Of a stretch of 64,000 bases of DNA, positions 18,467 to 27,006 are shown in pieces. The stretch covers positions 1-64,000 of the forward strand of contig JBGSNZ010000004.1 in NCBI GenBank assembly GCA_041739345.1. The letters are read 5' to 3'. The translations under genes were made by a program, and so were the position numbers. How positions within the stretch are numbered: the stretch's first letter is position 1; each line of letters starts with the position of its first letter. Origin of the DNA: DIGJ01 sp041739345 (GTDB lineage: Bacteria > Bacillota > Clostridia > Lachnospirales > Lachnospiraceae). The notes beneath the pieces are model-generated. The model worked only from the letters and a program-made list of their open reading frames with translations, did no database searches and was not told the DNA's origin.

Positions 18467-18845
18467 TTATATTCTTCCCCTTATTCCAAAATTCTCTTAC
18501 ATCTTCTAACTCCTCCGGGGTTAAAACCTCAGGACTTAGCATGGTAGAAATTAGATATTTCGCATCCCCCTTAAAAATCTTATGCAGAAACTCCTTTGTA
18601 CGAGCCTCTATAAACTCGGTTTCTGAAATGGTGGGAATGTAATAGTAAACATCCTTTTTTTCTTGAAGCAATACCCCTTTTCCAACTAATCTGCGAATTA
18701 ATGTACGAATAGTTGAAGTATCCCATCCACCTTTACAACCTAATACAGTGCGTATCTGAGCATAGGTTGATGGAGACTTTTTAGACCAAATGACCTTCAT
18801 CACTTCAAGCTCCGCATCCGATATTTTCTCTATATTGTTAGCCAT
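18450..18845 (-). CDS. BlaI/MecI family repressor
   Basis: The 131-residue protein is a winged-helix repressor: ISDAELEVMKVIWSKKSPSTYAQI, then a recognition region (DTSTIRTLIRRLVGKGVL) and a C-terminal dimerisation part. Family members bind dyads containing TACA/TGTA and are cut when the partner M56 protease is activated. Its own promoter carries a matching palindrome, so it is probably autoregulated. It is cotranscribed with the BlaR1-like gene. Confidence 0.9.
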   Translation of the reverse strand: MANNIEKISDAELEVMKVIWSKKSPSTYAQIRTVLGCKGGWDTSTIRTLIRRLVGKGVLLQEKKDVYYYIPTISETEFIEARTKEFLHKIFKGDAKYLISTMLSPEVLTPEELEDVREFWNKGKNINECDI

Positions 18846-18862
18846 GAACCCACTCCTTTTTA

Positions 18863-18903
18863 TGCGACAATTGTAACCTCTATGTAAAGTTACACCTGTC
18901 GCA
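18863..18903. promoter_or_regulatory. BlaI-type operator palindrome
   Basis: The arms GCGACA-n3-GTAAC and GTTAC-n3-TGTCGC are perfectly symmetric around an 11-bp centre. They include TGTAAC/GTTACA, which fits the TACA/TGTA pattern of BlaI sites. It lies 18 bp upstream of blaI. Confidence 0.7.
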
Positions 18904-19062
18904 TGAATATGTCAAGTACTATTTCTGTTTTTTCAACATATACTTCCACATGATTTGCACATTTTCCAAGTCACTTGACAATCCTTGTATTTCGTAGCAA
19001 TATATAGCAAAAGAATAATAAACGTAAAATTTTCAAATGCTAGATATGTTAAGGAGGACTTT

Positions 19063-20520
19063 ATGACTGAGAATCTTACCCTGTTAACCGATTTTTATGA
19101 GTTAACCATGATGCAGGGATACTTTAAAAATAACGTACAAGAACGTGTCATTTTTGATGCTTTCTACCGTACCAATCCATCCGGCGGTGGATATGCAATC
19201 TGTGCTGGTCTGGATCAGGTAATCGAATACATCAAAGCGCTTCATTTTGATTATGATGACATTTCCTATCTTAGAAGTCTTAATGTCTTTGACGAAGATT
19301 TTCTTGATTACCTTGCGGGTTTTCATTTCACCGGAGATATTTACGCGATTCCAGAAGGTACTGTTGTCTTCCCTATGGAACCACTTGTTAAAGTTATAGC
19401 TCCCATCATGGAGGCGCAGTTAGTTGAAACGGCTATTTTAAATATTATCAATCATCAAAGTCTAATTGCAACAAAGGCCTCACGTGTTTGTTTCGCTGCC
19501 AGAGGTGACGGAGTCATGGAATTTGGTCTTCGCCGCGCACAAGGACCCGATGCCGGAACGCTTGGTGCAAGAGCCGCCGTTATTGGTGGTTGCATTGGTA
19601 CCAGCAACGTACTATGTGCAAAGAAATTTTCGGTACCTGCACTTGGTACTCATGCACATAGCTGGATTATGAGTTTTGAAGATGAACTAACTGCTTTTCG
19701 CCACTATGCGCAGCTTTACCCAAGTAACACAACTTTATTGGTCGATACGTATGACACCATACGTTCTGGCGTTCCAAATGCGATTAAAGTATTTAATGAA
19801 TTAAAGGAAGCCGGGAAAATGCCTCAGATATATGGTATTCGATTAGACAGTGGTGACTTGGCCTATCTTTCAAAAAAGGCACGTAAACTTTTAGATGCTG
19901 CCGGATTTCCAGAAGCACTTATCGTGGCTTCTAGTGATTTAGATGAATATTTGATTGACTCTCTTAAAACACAAGGTGCAGCCATTAATTCCTGGGGTGT
20001 TGGTACAAACTTAATTACATCCAAGGATTGCCCTGCTTTTGGTGGTGTTTATAAACTAGCTGCAATTGAAAAAGATGGAACCTTTATGCCAAAAATTAAA
20101 TTATCGGATAACACCTGGAAAATCACAAATCCAGGCAACAAAACGATTCATCGTATATATGAAAAGAGTACCGGGAAAATAAAGGCGGATTTAATTGCCT
20201 TTGTAAATGAAGAATTTTCTGAGAATGAGAGTTTAAAACTCTTTGATCCAGTGGAGACTTGGAAAAAGTTATATTTGGAACCAAACACATATAGTCTTCG
20301 TGAAATTTTAATTCCAATATTTCAGAATGGTCAATGCGTCTACGAATCTCCAAGCGTTATGGACATTCGAAAGAACTGTGAGGCAGAGCTAGCTACCCTT
20401 TGGGATGAAACAAAACGCCTAATTAATCCTCATGAAGTATATGTAGATTTATCCGACGAATTGTGGCGTGTAAAGACACAATTGTTGGATAGTTATACTG
20501 GTAATTCGAATAACGTATAA
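19063..20520 (+). CDS. pncB: Nicotinate phosphoribosyltransferase
   Basis: This 485-residue enzyme makes nicotinate mononucleotide from nicotinate, PRPP and ATP in NAD salvage. Typical segments are LLTDFYELTMMQGYF at the start, FGLRRAQGPDAG, GTHAHSWIM with the catalytic-loop histidine, and YGIRLDSGDLAYLSKKAR. I chose the ATG at 19063 because AAGGAGG lies 5 nt upstream; the longer frame begins in the promoter region. It is monocistronic, with a terminator just after it. Confidence 0.95.
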   Translation: MTENLTLLTDFYELTMMQGYFKNNVQERVIFDAFYRTNPSGGGYAICAGLDQVIEYIKALHFDYDDISYLRSLNVFDEDFLDYLAGFHFTGDIYAIPEGTVVFPMEPLVKVIAPIMEAQLVETAILNIINHQSLIATKASRVCFAARGDGVMEFGLRRAQGPDAGTLGARAAVIGGCIGTSNVLCAKKFSVPALGTHAHSWIMSFEDELTAFRHYAQLYPSNTTLLVDTYDTIRSGVPNAIKVFNELKEAGKMPQIYGIRLDSGDLAYLSKKARKLLDAAGFPEALIVASSDLDEYLIDSLKTQGAAINSWGVGTNLITSKDCPAFGGVYKLAAIEKDGTFMPKIKLSDNTWKITNPGNKTIHRIYEKSTGKIKADLIAFVNEEFSENESLKLFDPVETWKKLYLEPNTYSLREILIPIFQNGQCVYESPSVMDIRKNCEAELATLWDETKRLINPHEVYVDLSDELWRVKTQLLDSYTGNSNNV

Positions 20521-20521
20521 G

Positions 20522-20581
20522 AAAAAAGTGCCATAATGTATAGAAGAAATAGCTTTCAACTATATATTGTGGTGTTTTTTT
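20522..20581 (+). terminator. Terminator after pncB
   Basis: AAAAAAGTGCCATAATGTATA pairs, with several G-U pairs, with the right arm ending in a run of seven T. It begins 2 nt after the stop codon. Confidence 0.8.
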
Positions 20582-20706
20582 GAGTTTATTTTACAAATTA
20601 TACATATTTTTTCTATATTTCGTCAAATTTCTCTAGCATTTCTTTCTACATATGGTATAATTATCATAATTACCAGCCATATATAGTTTAGACGAGGGGT
20701 CGTTCT

Positions 20707-21567
20707 ATGAAAAAATCTATTTTAGCGGTTGTATCTGTCTTAATTATCTGTTTTGTTGCATACAGTTTTTTTAACACCCCAATGACCCAAGCGAGTAACA
20801 GTCCTTACGAAAATGAATATTATTATAATAAGGACCAATTGGGAGATAATTTTTCTATGATTGATGCAAGCGATACAAATCAAACGGATGAAAAGATAAC
20901 AACATATATTGATACCAAACCTTCTAGTATCACAGTCTTAGTTAACAAAGAATACGGTCTTCCATCTGACTATATTCCACAAGATTTAGAGGTTCCTGTC
21001 ATTATCTTTAGTTGTCCCGGATACAGCGAAAAAAAACTAATGCGAAAAGAAGCTTGCGAAGCACTTGTTTCTCTTGTCAAAGCTGCAAAAGATGAGGGCT
21101 TGGATATTTACGGCGTTTCGGGCTATCGTTCTTACGACAGACAATTAACCATATATAATAAGAATCTCCAAAAAAATGGAGAAGAACAAACGAACCTTTA
21201 CTCTGCAAAGGCTGGACACAGTGAACACCAATCCGGGCTCGCCATGGATGTTTCTACCCAGTCCATACACAATCATCTGGATATAACCTTTGCCGCTACA
21301 CCAGAGGGTAAATTTATTGCAAACCATGCTAATGAGTATGGCTTTGTCATCCGTTATCCAAAGGATAAATCAGAGATTACGGGATATGCATATGAACCTT
21401 GGCATATTCGCTATGTTGGTACACAATTAGCAAATTATTTATACGAAAATAATCTTTGCCTAGAAGAATACTATAACTACTCGCCAAGTGATACCGTTTC
21501 CAAAGATGACGCCTATGGAACCGCTATTGATGTCGAAGATCACGAAGCGTATAACGAAGAAAATTAA
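20707..21567 (+). CDS. VanY-like D-alanyl-D-alanine carboxypeptidase (M15B)
   Basis: This 286-residue secreted or membrane-anchored enzyme has a signal/anchor segment at about residues 4-23. The M15B zinc site is intact: SEHQSGLAMD (His174, Asp181) and EPWHIRYVG. GYRSYDRQ near residue 140 is also typical. It trims the terminal D-Ala from peptidoglycan stem peptides. No vanRS or vanHAX genes are nearby, so this is probably housekeeping wall metabolism, consistent with ddl and murI downstream. Confidence 0.9.
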   Translation: MKKSILAVVSVLIICFVAYSFFNTPMTQASNSPYENEYYYNKDQLGDNFSMIDASDTNQTDEKITTYIDTKPSSITVLVNKEYGLPSDYIPQDLEVPVIIFSCPGYSEKKLMRKEACEALVSLVKAAKDEGLDIYGVSGYRSYDRQLTIYNKNLQKNGEEQTNLYSAKAGHSEHQSGLAMDVSTQSIHNHLDITFAATPEGKFIANHANEYGFVIRYPKDKSEITGYAYEPWHIRYVGTQLANYLYENNLCLEEYYNYSPSDTVSKDDAYGTAIDVEDHEAYNEEN

Positions 21568-21571
21568 AAAT

Positions 21572-21625
21572 ACTGTCTGCAAATCAAATTGAACTATAAT
21601 TAATTTGCAGACAGTTTATTTTTAA
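21572..21625 (+). terminator. Terminator after the VanY-like gene
   Basis: A perfect 13-bp stem (ACTGTCTGCAAAT 21572-21584 with ATTTGCAGACAGT 21603-21615) is followed by a T-rich tract. Confidence 0.85.
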
Positions 21626-21687
21626 TAAGAATAAACCACTAAATACTGGTAATACTTTCCATATCAATCTGATGTGGAGGTTTACAT

Positions 21688-22332
21688 ATGAATTCAAATT
21701 TTCTTATTTATTTTATTTGTTTGTTTTTTCTTGTTATGAGTCCTAATATGGACGAGAAAGTACTTAGTAGTAATGGGCAAGAGCACATTGCCAGTGAAAT
21801 TATTCGGCTGCATGTAATTGCCAACAGTGATACCGAAGAAGACCAAAGCCTCAAGCTTTTAGTGAAAAATGAAGTAGTTTCCTATTTAAGAGAGAAAATG
21901 GACGGTACTCAGACAATTGAAGAGGCGCGTGAAATCATTAGTGATAACCTCTCTTCTATTAAAGAAGTTGCTGCAAAAAAAATGGCTTCGGAAGGGTATT
22001 TCTATGGAGTCAATGCAAGCCTAACTTTTTGCGATTTTCCAATAAAGCAATACGGCGACCTAACCTTTCCAGCTGGAAGATATGAAGCTCTACGTGTAGA
22101 ACTGGGCACAAGTGAAGGAAAAAACTGGTGGTGTGTTATGTATCCTTCTCTTTGCTATGTCGATGAAACTTATGACGTTATAACAGAAGACAACAAAGAA
22201 CAATTCAAAGAAATACTAACCGAAGAAGAGTACGAAAGTCTACTCTCAGCCGATACTAATTCTGTGTTTTACAAATCAAAACTAAAGGAGTTGTTTGATA
22301 AGGTTATTGATTATTTTTCCATTAAAGAGTAA
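21688..22332 (+). CDS. spoIIR: Stage II sporulation protein R
   Basis: This 214-residue secreted signalling protein is made in the forespore and triggers SpoIIGA to process pro-sigma-E in the mother cell. An N-terminal hydrophobic signal (about 3-17) is followed by the family core IRLHVIANSDTEEDQSLKLLVKNEVVSYL and, further on, LTFCDFPIKQYGDLTFPAGRYEALRVELG. A GGAGG site lies 7 nt before the ATG. A sigma-F promoter is expected but I could not define one with confidence. Confidence 0.95.
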   Translation: MNSNFLIYFICLFFLVMSPNMDEKVLSSNGQEHIASEIIRLHVIANSDTEEDQSLKLLVKNEVVSYLREKMDGTQTIEEAREIISDNLSSIKEVAAKKMASEGYFYGVNASLTFCDFPIKQYGDLTFPAGRYEALRVELGTSEGKNWWCVMYPSLCYVDETYDVITEDNKEQFKEILTEEEYESLLSADTNSVFYKSKLKELFDKVIDYFSIKE

Positions 22333-22367
22333 ACTGTAGTAACAAAAAAAGAAAGGACATGATAACG

Positions 22368-23420
22368 ATGAGCAAAAAAACTGTTGCTGTACTATTCGGA
22401 GGGCAGTCCTCTGAACACCAAGTATCTTGTATCTCTGCTACAACAATAATTTCAAATATAAATAGAGAATCTTATGACGTACTCCTAATCGGAATAACAA
22501 AGGAGGGTCATTGGGTAAAAGTAAATTCTACGGAGGATATTACCTCTGGTAAATGGGTATATAGCACTGTAGATGCAATACTTTCCCCTGATGCAACAAA
22601 AAAAGGGTTTTACATAACTGAAAACGGTGCTACCAATCTACAAAAAGTGGATGTGATCTTCCCTGCGCTTCACGGAATGTACGGCGAAGACGGAACCGTT
22701 CAAGGTTTAATTGAATTATCTCAGATTCCATATGTCGGCTGTGGCGTATTAGCTTCTGCTGTATCCATGGATAAATTTTACACGAAAATTATCGTAGATA
22801 CTTTAAATATTCGTCAGGCAAAATATGTACCTGTGTATTCCTACCAGTTAAGAGATATCGAAAACGTTTTAGACCGAGTAGAAGCTGCTCTTACCTATCC
22901 GGTTTTTGTAAAGCCTTCAAATGCAGGCTCATCTCAGGGTGTTTCAAAAGCACACAACCGTGATGAATTATTGAATTCTCTTTTACTTGCGGCAGAGCAT
23001 GATCGTAAAATCTTAGTGGAAGAAACCATTGTTGGCCGTGAAATTGAATGTGCCGTTCTTGGTGGACTAGAGCCAAAGGCTTCCGGTGTTGGTGAAATAC
23101 TTGCTGCTGCTGATTTTTATGACTATGATGCGAAATATAACAATGCAGAATCCAAAACTGTAATATCTCCAGTTCTCCCAGAAGGTATCAATGAAAAAGT
23201 TCGCAAATATGCAGTTGAAATTTTCCGTGCAGTGGATGGATTTGGATTATCCCGCGTTGATTTCTTTTTAGAAAAAGACACCAACGAGGTCGTTTTCAAT
23301 GAAATTAATACCTTACCAGGATTTACTTCGATTAGTATGTACCCAATGCTATGGGAAGCAAAAGGCATTAGTAAGCAAGAACTTGTAGAAAAGCTTATTC
23401 AACAAAGCTTTATGCGATAG
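22368..23420 (+). CDS. ddl: D-alanine--D-alanine ligase
   Basis: This 350-residue ATP-grasp ligase makes the D-Ala-D-Ala dipeptide for peptidoglycan. VAVLFGGQSSEHQVS at the start, the FPALHGMYGEDG segment, KPSNAGSSQGVSK and the terminal FNEINTLPGFTSISMYP are all present. The Tyr/Phe discriminator position is not resolved by eye, so D-Ala-D-Lac specificity is not excluded. I chose the ATG at 22368 over 22359 because the AAAGGA site is better spaced for it. It is cotranscribed with murI (9 bp gap). Confidence 0.93.
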   Translation: MSKKTVAVLFGGQSSEHQVSCISATTIISNINRESYDVLLIGITKEGHWVKVNSTEDITSGKWVYSTVDAILSPDATKKGFYITENGATNLQKVDVIFPALHGMYGEDGTVQGLIELSQIPYVGCGVLASAVSMDKFYTKIIVDTLNIRQAKYVPVYSYQLRDIENVLDRVEAALTYPVFVKPSNAGSSQGVSKAHNRDELLNSLLLAAEHDRKILVEETIVGREIECAVLGGLEPKASGVGEILAAADFYDYDAKYNNAESKTVISPVLPEGINEKVRKYAVEIFRAVDGFGLSRVDFFLEKDTNEVVFNEINTLPGFTSISMYPMLWEAKGISKQELVEKLIQQSFMR

Positions 23421-23429
23421 GAGGACTCC

Positions 23430-24236
23430 ATGCCAAATAATTTTCCGATTGGTGTTTTTGACTCGGGTGTTGGTGGATTAACCGTTGCTCGTGAAATTAT
23501 GCGGCAGATGCCAAGTGAATCAATTGTTTACTTTGGGGATACCGCAAGAGTTCCTTATGGCAGCAAATCACAAAATACAGTAATTACATACTCCAAACAG
23601 ATCGTAAAATTTTTAAATACAAAACATGTGAAAGCGATTGTAGTGGCCTGTAATACTGCCACTGCATTTGCATTAGAAACACTTCAAAAAGAAAGCAACA
23701 TTCCAGTTATTGGAGTAATAAAGCCTGGCGCAAAAGCTGCTTTAGCGGCAACTAAAAATGGTCGTATTGGTGTTATTGGCACCGAAGGCATGATTCGTAC
23801 TGACATCTACACAAAATACCTAAATAGTATCAATCCTAACGTACAGGTCTTTCCAAAATCCTGTCCATTATTTGTTCCTTTGGTGGAAGAAGGGTTACTA
23901 TATGATTCGGTTACGGTAGAAATTGCAGAACGTTATTTTAGTGAATTAAAAGGCTATGATATTGATTCTTTGATTTTAGGCTGTACACATTATCCATTGA
24001 TTCGTCATACCTTGCAAAAGGTAATCGGGAACAATGTAATTTTAGTAAACCCTGCATATGAGACCGCCAAATCATTAAAAGCAGTTCTATCAACAAAGGA
24101 TTTAATTTGCGATCAAAGCAGTCCCACTCATCAATTTTTCGTAAGTGATGGCGCAGAGAAATTCAAAGCCTTTGCTAATACCATTTTACCATGTGATGTG
24201 GTAGAAACAGGCGATGTCAACATAGAACAATACTAG
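23430..24236 (+). CDS. murI: Glutamate racemase
   Basis: This 268-residue cofactor-independent racemase supplies D-glutamate for peptidoglycan. Both catalytic cysteines are present, in VVACNTATA and LGCTHYPL, and GVFDSGVGGLTV opens the protein. It lies between ddl and DUF1934, with short spacings and AGGAGG sites, forming a wall-precursor operon. Confidence 0.95.
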   Translation: MPNNFPIGVFDSGVGGLTVAREIMRQMPSESIVYFGDTARVPYGSKSQNTVITYSKQIVKFLNTKHVKAIVVACNTATAFALETLQKESNIPVIGVIKPGAKAALAATKNGRIGVIGTEGMIRTDIYTKYLNSINPNVQVFPKSCPLFVPLVEEGLLYDSVTVEIAERYFSELKGYDIDSLILGCTHYPLIRHTLQKVIGNNVILVNPAYETAKSLKAVLSTKDLICDQSSPTHQFFVSDGAEKFKAFANTILPCDVVETGDVNIEQY

Positions 24237-24244
24237 GAGGAACC

Positions 24245-24676
24245 ATGGAAAAAGAAGTCTTAGTTTCCATTGCCGGTCTTCAGTTTGAATTAGACCAGGA
24301 TGAGGCCATGGAAGTAATCTCCCCCGGAGAATATTACTTGAAAAATGGTAAACATTATGTTTTTTACGAAGAAATAACAGAAATACCAGACTCAGAAAGC
24401 GGGATTTCCAAGGCTCGTCTTAAGATTAGTCCTGAATTAATTGAGCTCACAAAAAAGGGGTTCAATAATGTAACCATGGTTTTTGAGAAAGACAAAAAAA
24501 CTATGACTTATTATGGAACCCCTTTTGGCGAACTTATGATTGGAATACATACTACTAATATAAGCTTGGAGGAACAAGAAAAAGGTATTCTTGTTAGTAT
24601 TGATTATTCTTTAGATATTAACTATTCTCACGTTTCCGATTGTAACATCGTAATAAAAATTGTAAATCGTAAATAG
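24245..24676 (+). CDS. DUF1934 family protein
   Basis: The 143-residue protein is a beta-barrel-type DUF1934 (YwiB-like) protein. It has alternating strands ending in LEEQEKGILVSIDYSLDINYSHVSDCNIVIKI. The function is unknown. It starts 8 bp after murI and its stop codon abuts the stop codon of the convergent glucosidase gene with no gap. A lipocalin-like ligand-binding role is only a guess. Confidence 0.8.
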   Translation: MEKEVLVSIAGLQFELDQDEAMEVISPGEYYLKNGKHYVFYEEITEIPDSESGISKARLKISPELIELTKKGFNNVTMVFEKDKKTMTYYGTPFGELMIGIHTTNISLEEQEKGILVSIDYSLDINYSHVSDCNIVIKIVNRK

Positions 24677-26104
24677 TTACAGTTCTTCTGCGTTTGATTC
24701 AATTACTTTTTTATACCAGTAAAAGGAATCCTTCTTGCTTCGCTTTAGTGTTCCTTTTCCATCATTATCCTTATCTACATAGATAAAACCATATCGTTTT
24801 TTCATTTCTCCAGTGGATGCACTGACTAGGTCAATGCACCCCCATGGGGTATACCCCATCAGGTCGACGCCGTCTATATTTACTGCATCTAACATTGCCT
24901 TAATGTGTTCTCTTAGATATTCTATACGATAATCATCGTGAATACATCCATCTGCTTCTCGTGTATCAACTGCACCAAGTCCATTTTCTACGATAAATAA
25001 AGGCTTTTGATATCGGTCATATAAAGAATTCATTGTAATACGAAGTCCGAGTGGATCGATCTGCCATCCCCACTCGCTCGCATTTAAGTATGGATTTTTT
25101 AGTGTTGCAAATACATTTCCCGCGGTCTCTTTGTTCATAGCAGGATCTGCACTGGTAAGTCTGGATGAATAGTAGGAAAAGGAGATAAAATCTACGGTAT
25201 TCTCCTTTAAAATGACAGCATCCTCTAGTTCCATCAAGATTGTAAGGCCTTCTCGTTCAAAGGTTTTCAGCGCATAATTTGGATAATAGCCTTTTGACTG
25301 TACGTCAATGAAAAAATAGTTTTCACGATCTTTTTCCATCGCTTTCCATATATCTTGTGGGGCACATGTATTTGGATAGGTGTTACCTGCTGCAAGCATA
25401 CATCCAATCTTAAATTCCGGATTAATCTCATGTCCAAGCTTTGTAGCAAGCGCACTCGCAACCAGTTCATGATGCGCAGCCTGATATTTTGACTCGGTTT
25501 CATTTTCGCCTTCTTCAAAAAGAAGACCTGCACCCATAAATGGTAAATGAAGCAGCATATTGATTTCATTGAACGTAAGCCAATATTTTACCTTATCACG
25601 ATAGCGTATAAATATTACTTCACAGTATCTTACATAATAATCAATCATCTTTCGGCTTTTCCAAGAACCAATTGATTGAATCAAATGCATTGGCACATCA
25701 AAATGGCAGATTGTAACCAATGGTTCAATCCCATATTTAAGACATTCCTCAAACAAATCTTCATAAAATTTAAGACCTTCTTCATTCGGCTCCTTATCGT
25801 CTCCATTCGGAAAGATTCTGCTCCATGCAATGGAAAGCCGATAACATTTGAAGCCCATTTCTGCGAATAATTTAATATCTTCTTTATAGTGATGATACAT
25901 ATCGATTGCCTCGTGACTTGGGTAGTAATGAGCATCATCACATGCTGTCATTTTCATTTTTCCAAGCGCAACTGGAAATCGATCTGCACTGGTTGGAACA
26001 ACGTCTACATTAGCAAGTCCTCTACCACCTTCTAAATATGCACCTTCGCACTGATTTGCAGCGGTCGCACCGCCCCATAAAAAACCTTCTGGCATCTTGC
26101 TCAT
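24677..26104 (-). CDS. 6-phospho-beta-glucosidase, GH1 (copy 1)
   Basis: This 475-residue GH1 enzyme hydrolyses 6-phospho-beta-glucosides imported by the PTS. The acid/base Glu lies in TFNEIN and the nucleophile Glu in IVENGLG. The phosphate-binding Ser-Lys-Tyr pattern is seen in SASTGEMKKRYGF, which marks 6-phospho-glycosidases. I chose the ATG at 26104 because GAGGG lies just upstream. It is the last gene of the island and a paralogue of the gene at 28946. Confidence 0.92.
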   Translation of the reverse strand: MSKMPEGFLWGGATAANQCEGAYLEGGRGLANVDVVPTSADRFPVALGKMKMTACDDAHYYPSHEAIDMYHHYKEDIKLFAEMGFKCYRLSIAWSRIFPNGDDKEPNEEGLKFYEDLFEECLKYGIEPLVTICHFDVPMHLIQSIGSWKSRKMIDYYVRYCEVIFIRYRDKVKYWLTFNEINMLLHLPFMGAGLLFEEGENETESKYQAAHHELVASALATKLGHEINPEFKIGCMLAAGNTYPNTCAPQDIWKAMEKDRENYFFIDVQSKGYYPNYALKTFEREGLTILMELEDAVILKENTVDFISFSYYSSRLTSADPAMNKETAGNVFATLKNPYLNASEWGWQIDPLGLRITMNSLYDRYQKPLFIVENGLGAVDTREADGCIHDDYRIEYLREHIKAMLDAVNIDGVDLMGYTPWGCIDLVSASTGEMKKRYGFIYVDKDNDGKGTLKRSKKDSFYWYKKVIESNAEEL

Positions 26105-26165
26105 CACTTTTCCCTCTACTCCTTCACATGTTTTTTGCACATACCAAGTTAATCTCTACTATCAT

Positions 26166-26984
26166 TTAAATCAATTGCAATTGCTGAAATGCATAATAAA
26201 TTCCATCTTCATCAATACTTTTTGTCACCATATCCGCTACGTCTTTGAGTTCTTGCTCTGAATTACCCATAGCAACTCCTATTTTTGCAAACTGAACCAT
26301 TTCCATATCATTTGGCCCATCGCCAATTGCAATCGTATCCTCTTTACTAATTCCAACATGATTTAAATAAATCTGCATTCCAGTTGATTTATTAATATTT
26401 GCAATCCCGATCTCACCAGAATATTCATCTGTTTTATCAATACTAGAAGCTACAACGTCAAAATGTGGTGCTATATCCTCTTGTACTTTTTTTAACGGAA
26501 ATGGTGCGCTATAATAAATCACTTTTTCTTCCCTTGGCTGATTCCATACATCCTCTCTAACATCCATATTTCCAATTAGACGCTTTAAACGTGTTTCATC
26601 TGCACTATACTTAGAATAAATTTTTATCATTTCTTGCTTACAGCGTTCATTGATAACAATACCTTTTTCCGCTTGCATACTATAAACGAATTTATTATCT
26701 TCCAAGTATGAAGTAATCCATTTTCTGTGCTCTTCTTCCATGTACTGATGAAAGATTTCTTTCCCATCACTGTCTACAAATGCACCTGCTGCTCCTACAA
26801 TTCCATGGAAGCCAAGTTCCAAAAGACTAGGATATATCTGAAATCTGCTTCTTCCAGAACAGATTACCATCCTATGCCCATTTTCTTTTGCTTTTTGAAT
26901 GGCTTCTTTTGTGCTCTCCGGCAATTTACCATCAAGCCCCGTTAACGTTCCATCAATATCTAAAAAAACTACTTTTTTATTCAT
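26166..26984 (-). CDS. Cof-type HAD-IIB sugar phosphatase
   Basis: This 272-residue HAD phosphatase has motif I FLDIDGTLTG, motif II ICSGRS and motif IV GDGPNDMEM, with a C2B cap between. Cof-type enzymes dephosphorylate sugar phosphates or cofactors. Its position between EI and a 6-phospho-beta-glucosidase suggests relief of sugar-phosphate stress, but the substrate is unknown. Confidence 0.88.
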   Translation of the reverse strand: MNKKVVFLDIDGTLTGLDGKLPESTKEAIQKAKENGHRMVICSGRSRFQIYPSLLELGFHGIVGAAGAFVDSDGKEIFHQYMEEEHRKWITSYLEDNKFVYSMQAEKGIVINERCKQEMIKIYSKYSADETRLKRLIGNMDVREDVWNQPREEKVIYYSAPFPLKKVQEDIAPHFDVVASSIDKTDEYSGEIGIANINKSTGMQIYLNHVGISKEDTIAIGDGPNDMEMVQFAKIGVAMGNSEQELKDVADMVTKSIDEDGIYYAFQQLQLI

Positions 26985-27006
26985 GCATTCCTATCCTTTA
27001 TAAAAG

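Noticed and set aside
20707..23420. Vancomycin-resistance cluster (VanY-like gene and ddl nearby).
   Set aside because: No vanH, vanX, vanRS or vanA-type ligase context is present, spoIIR lies between the two genes, and both are common housekeeping wall genes.
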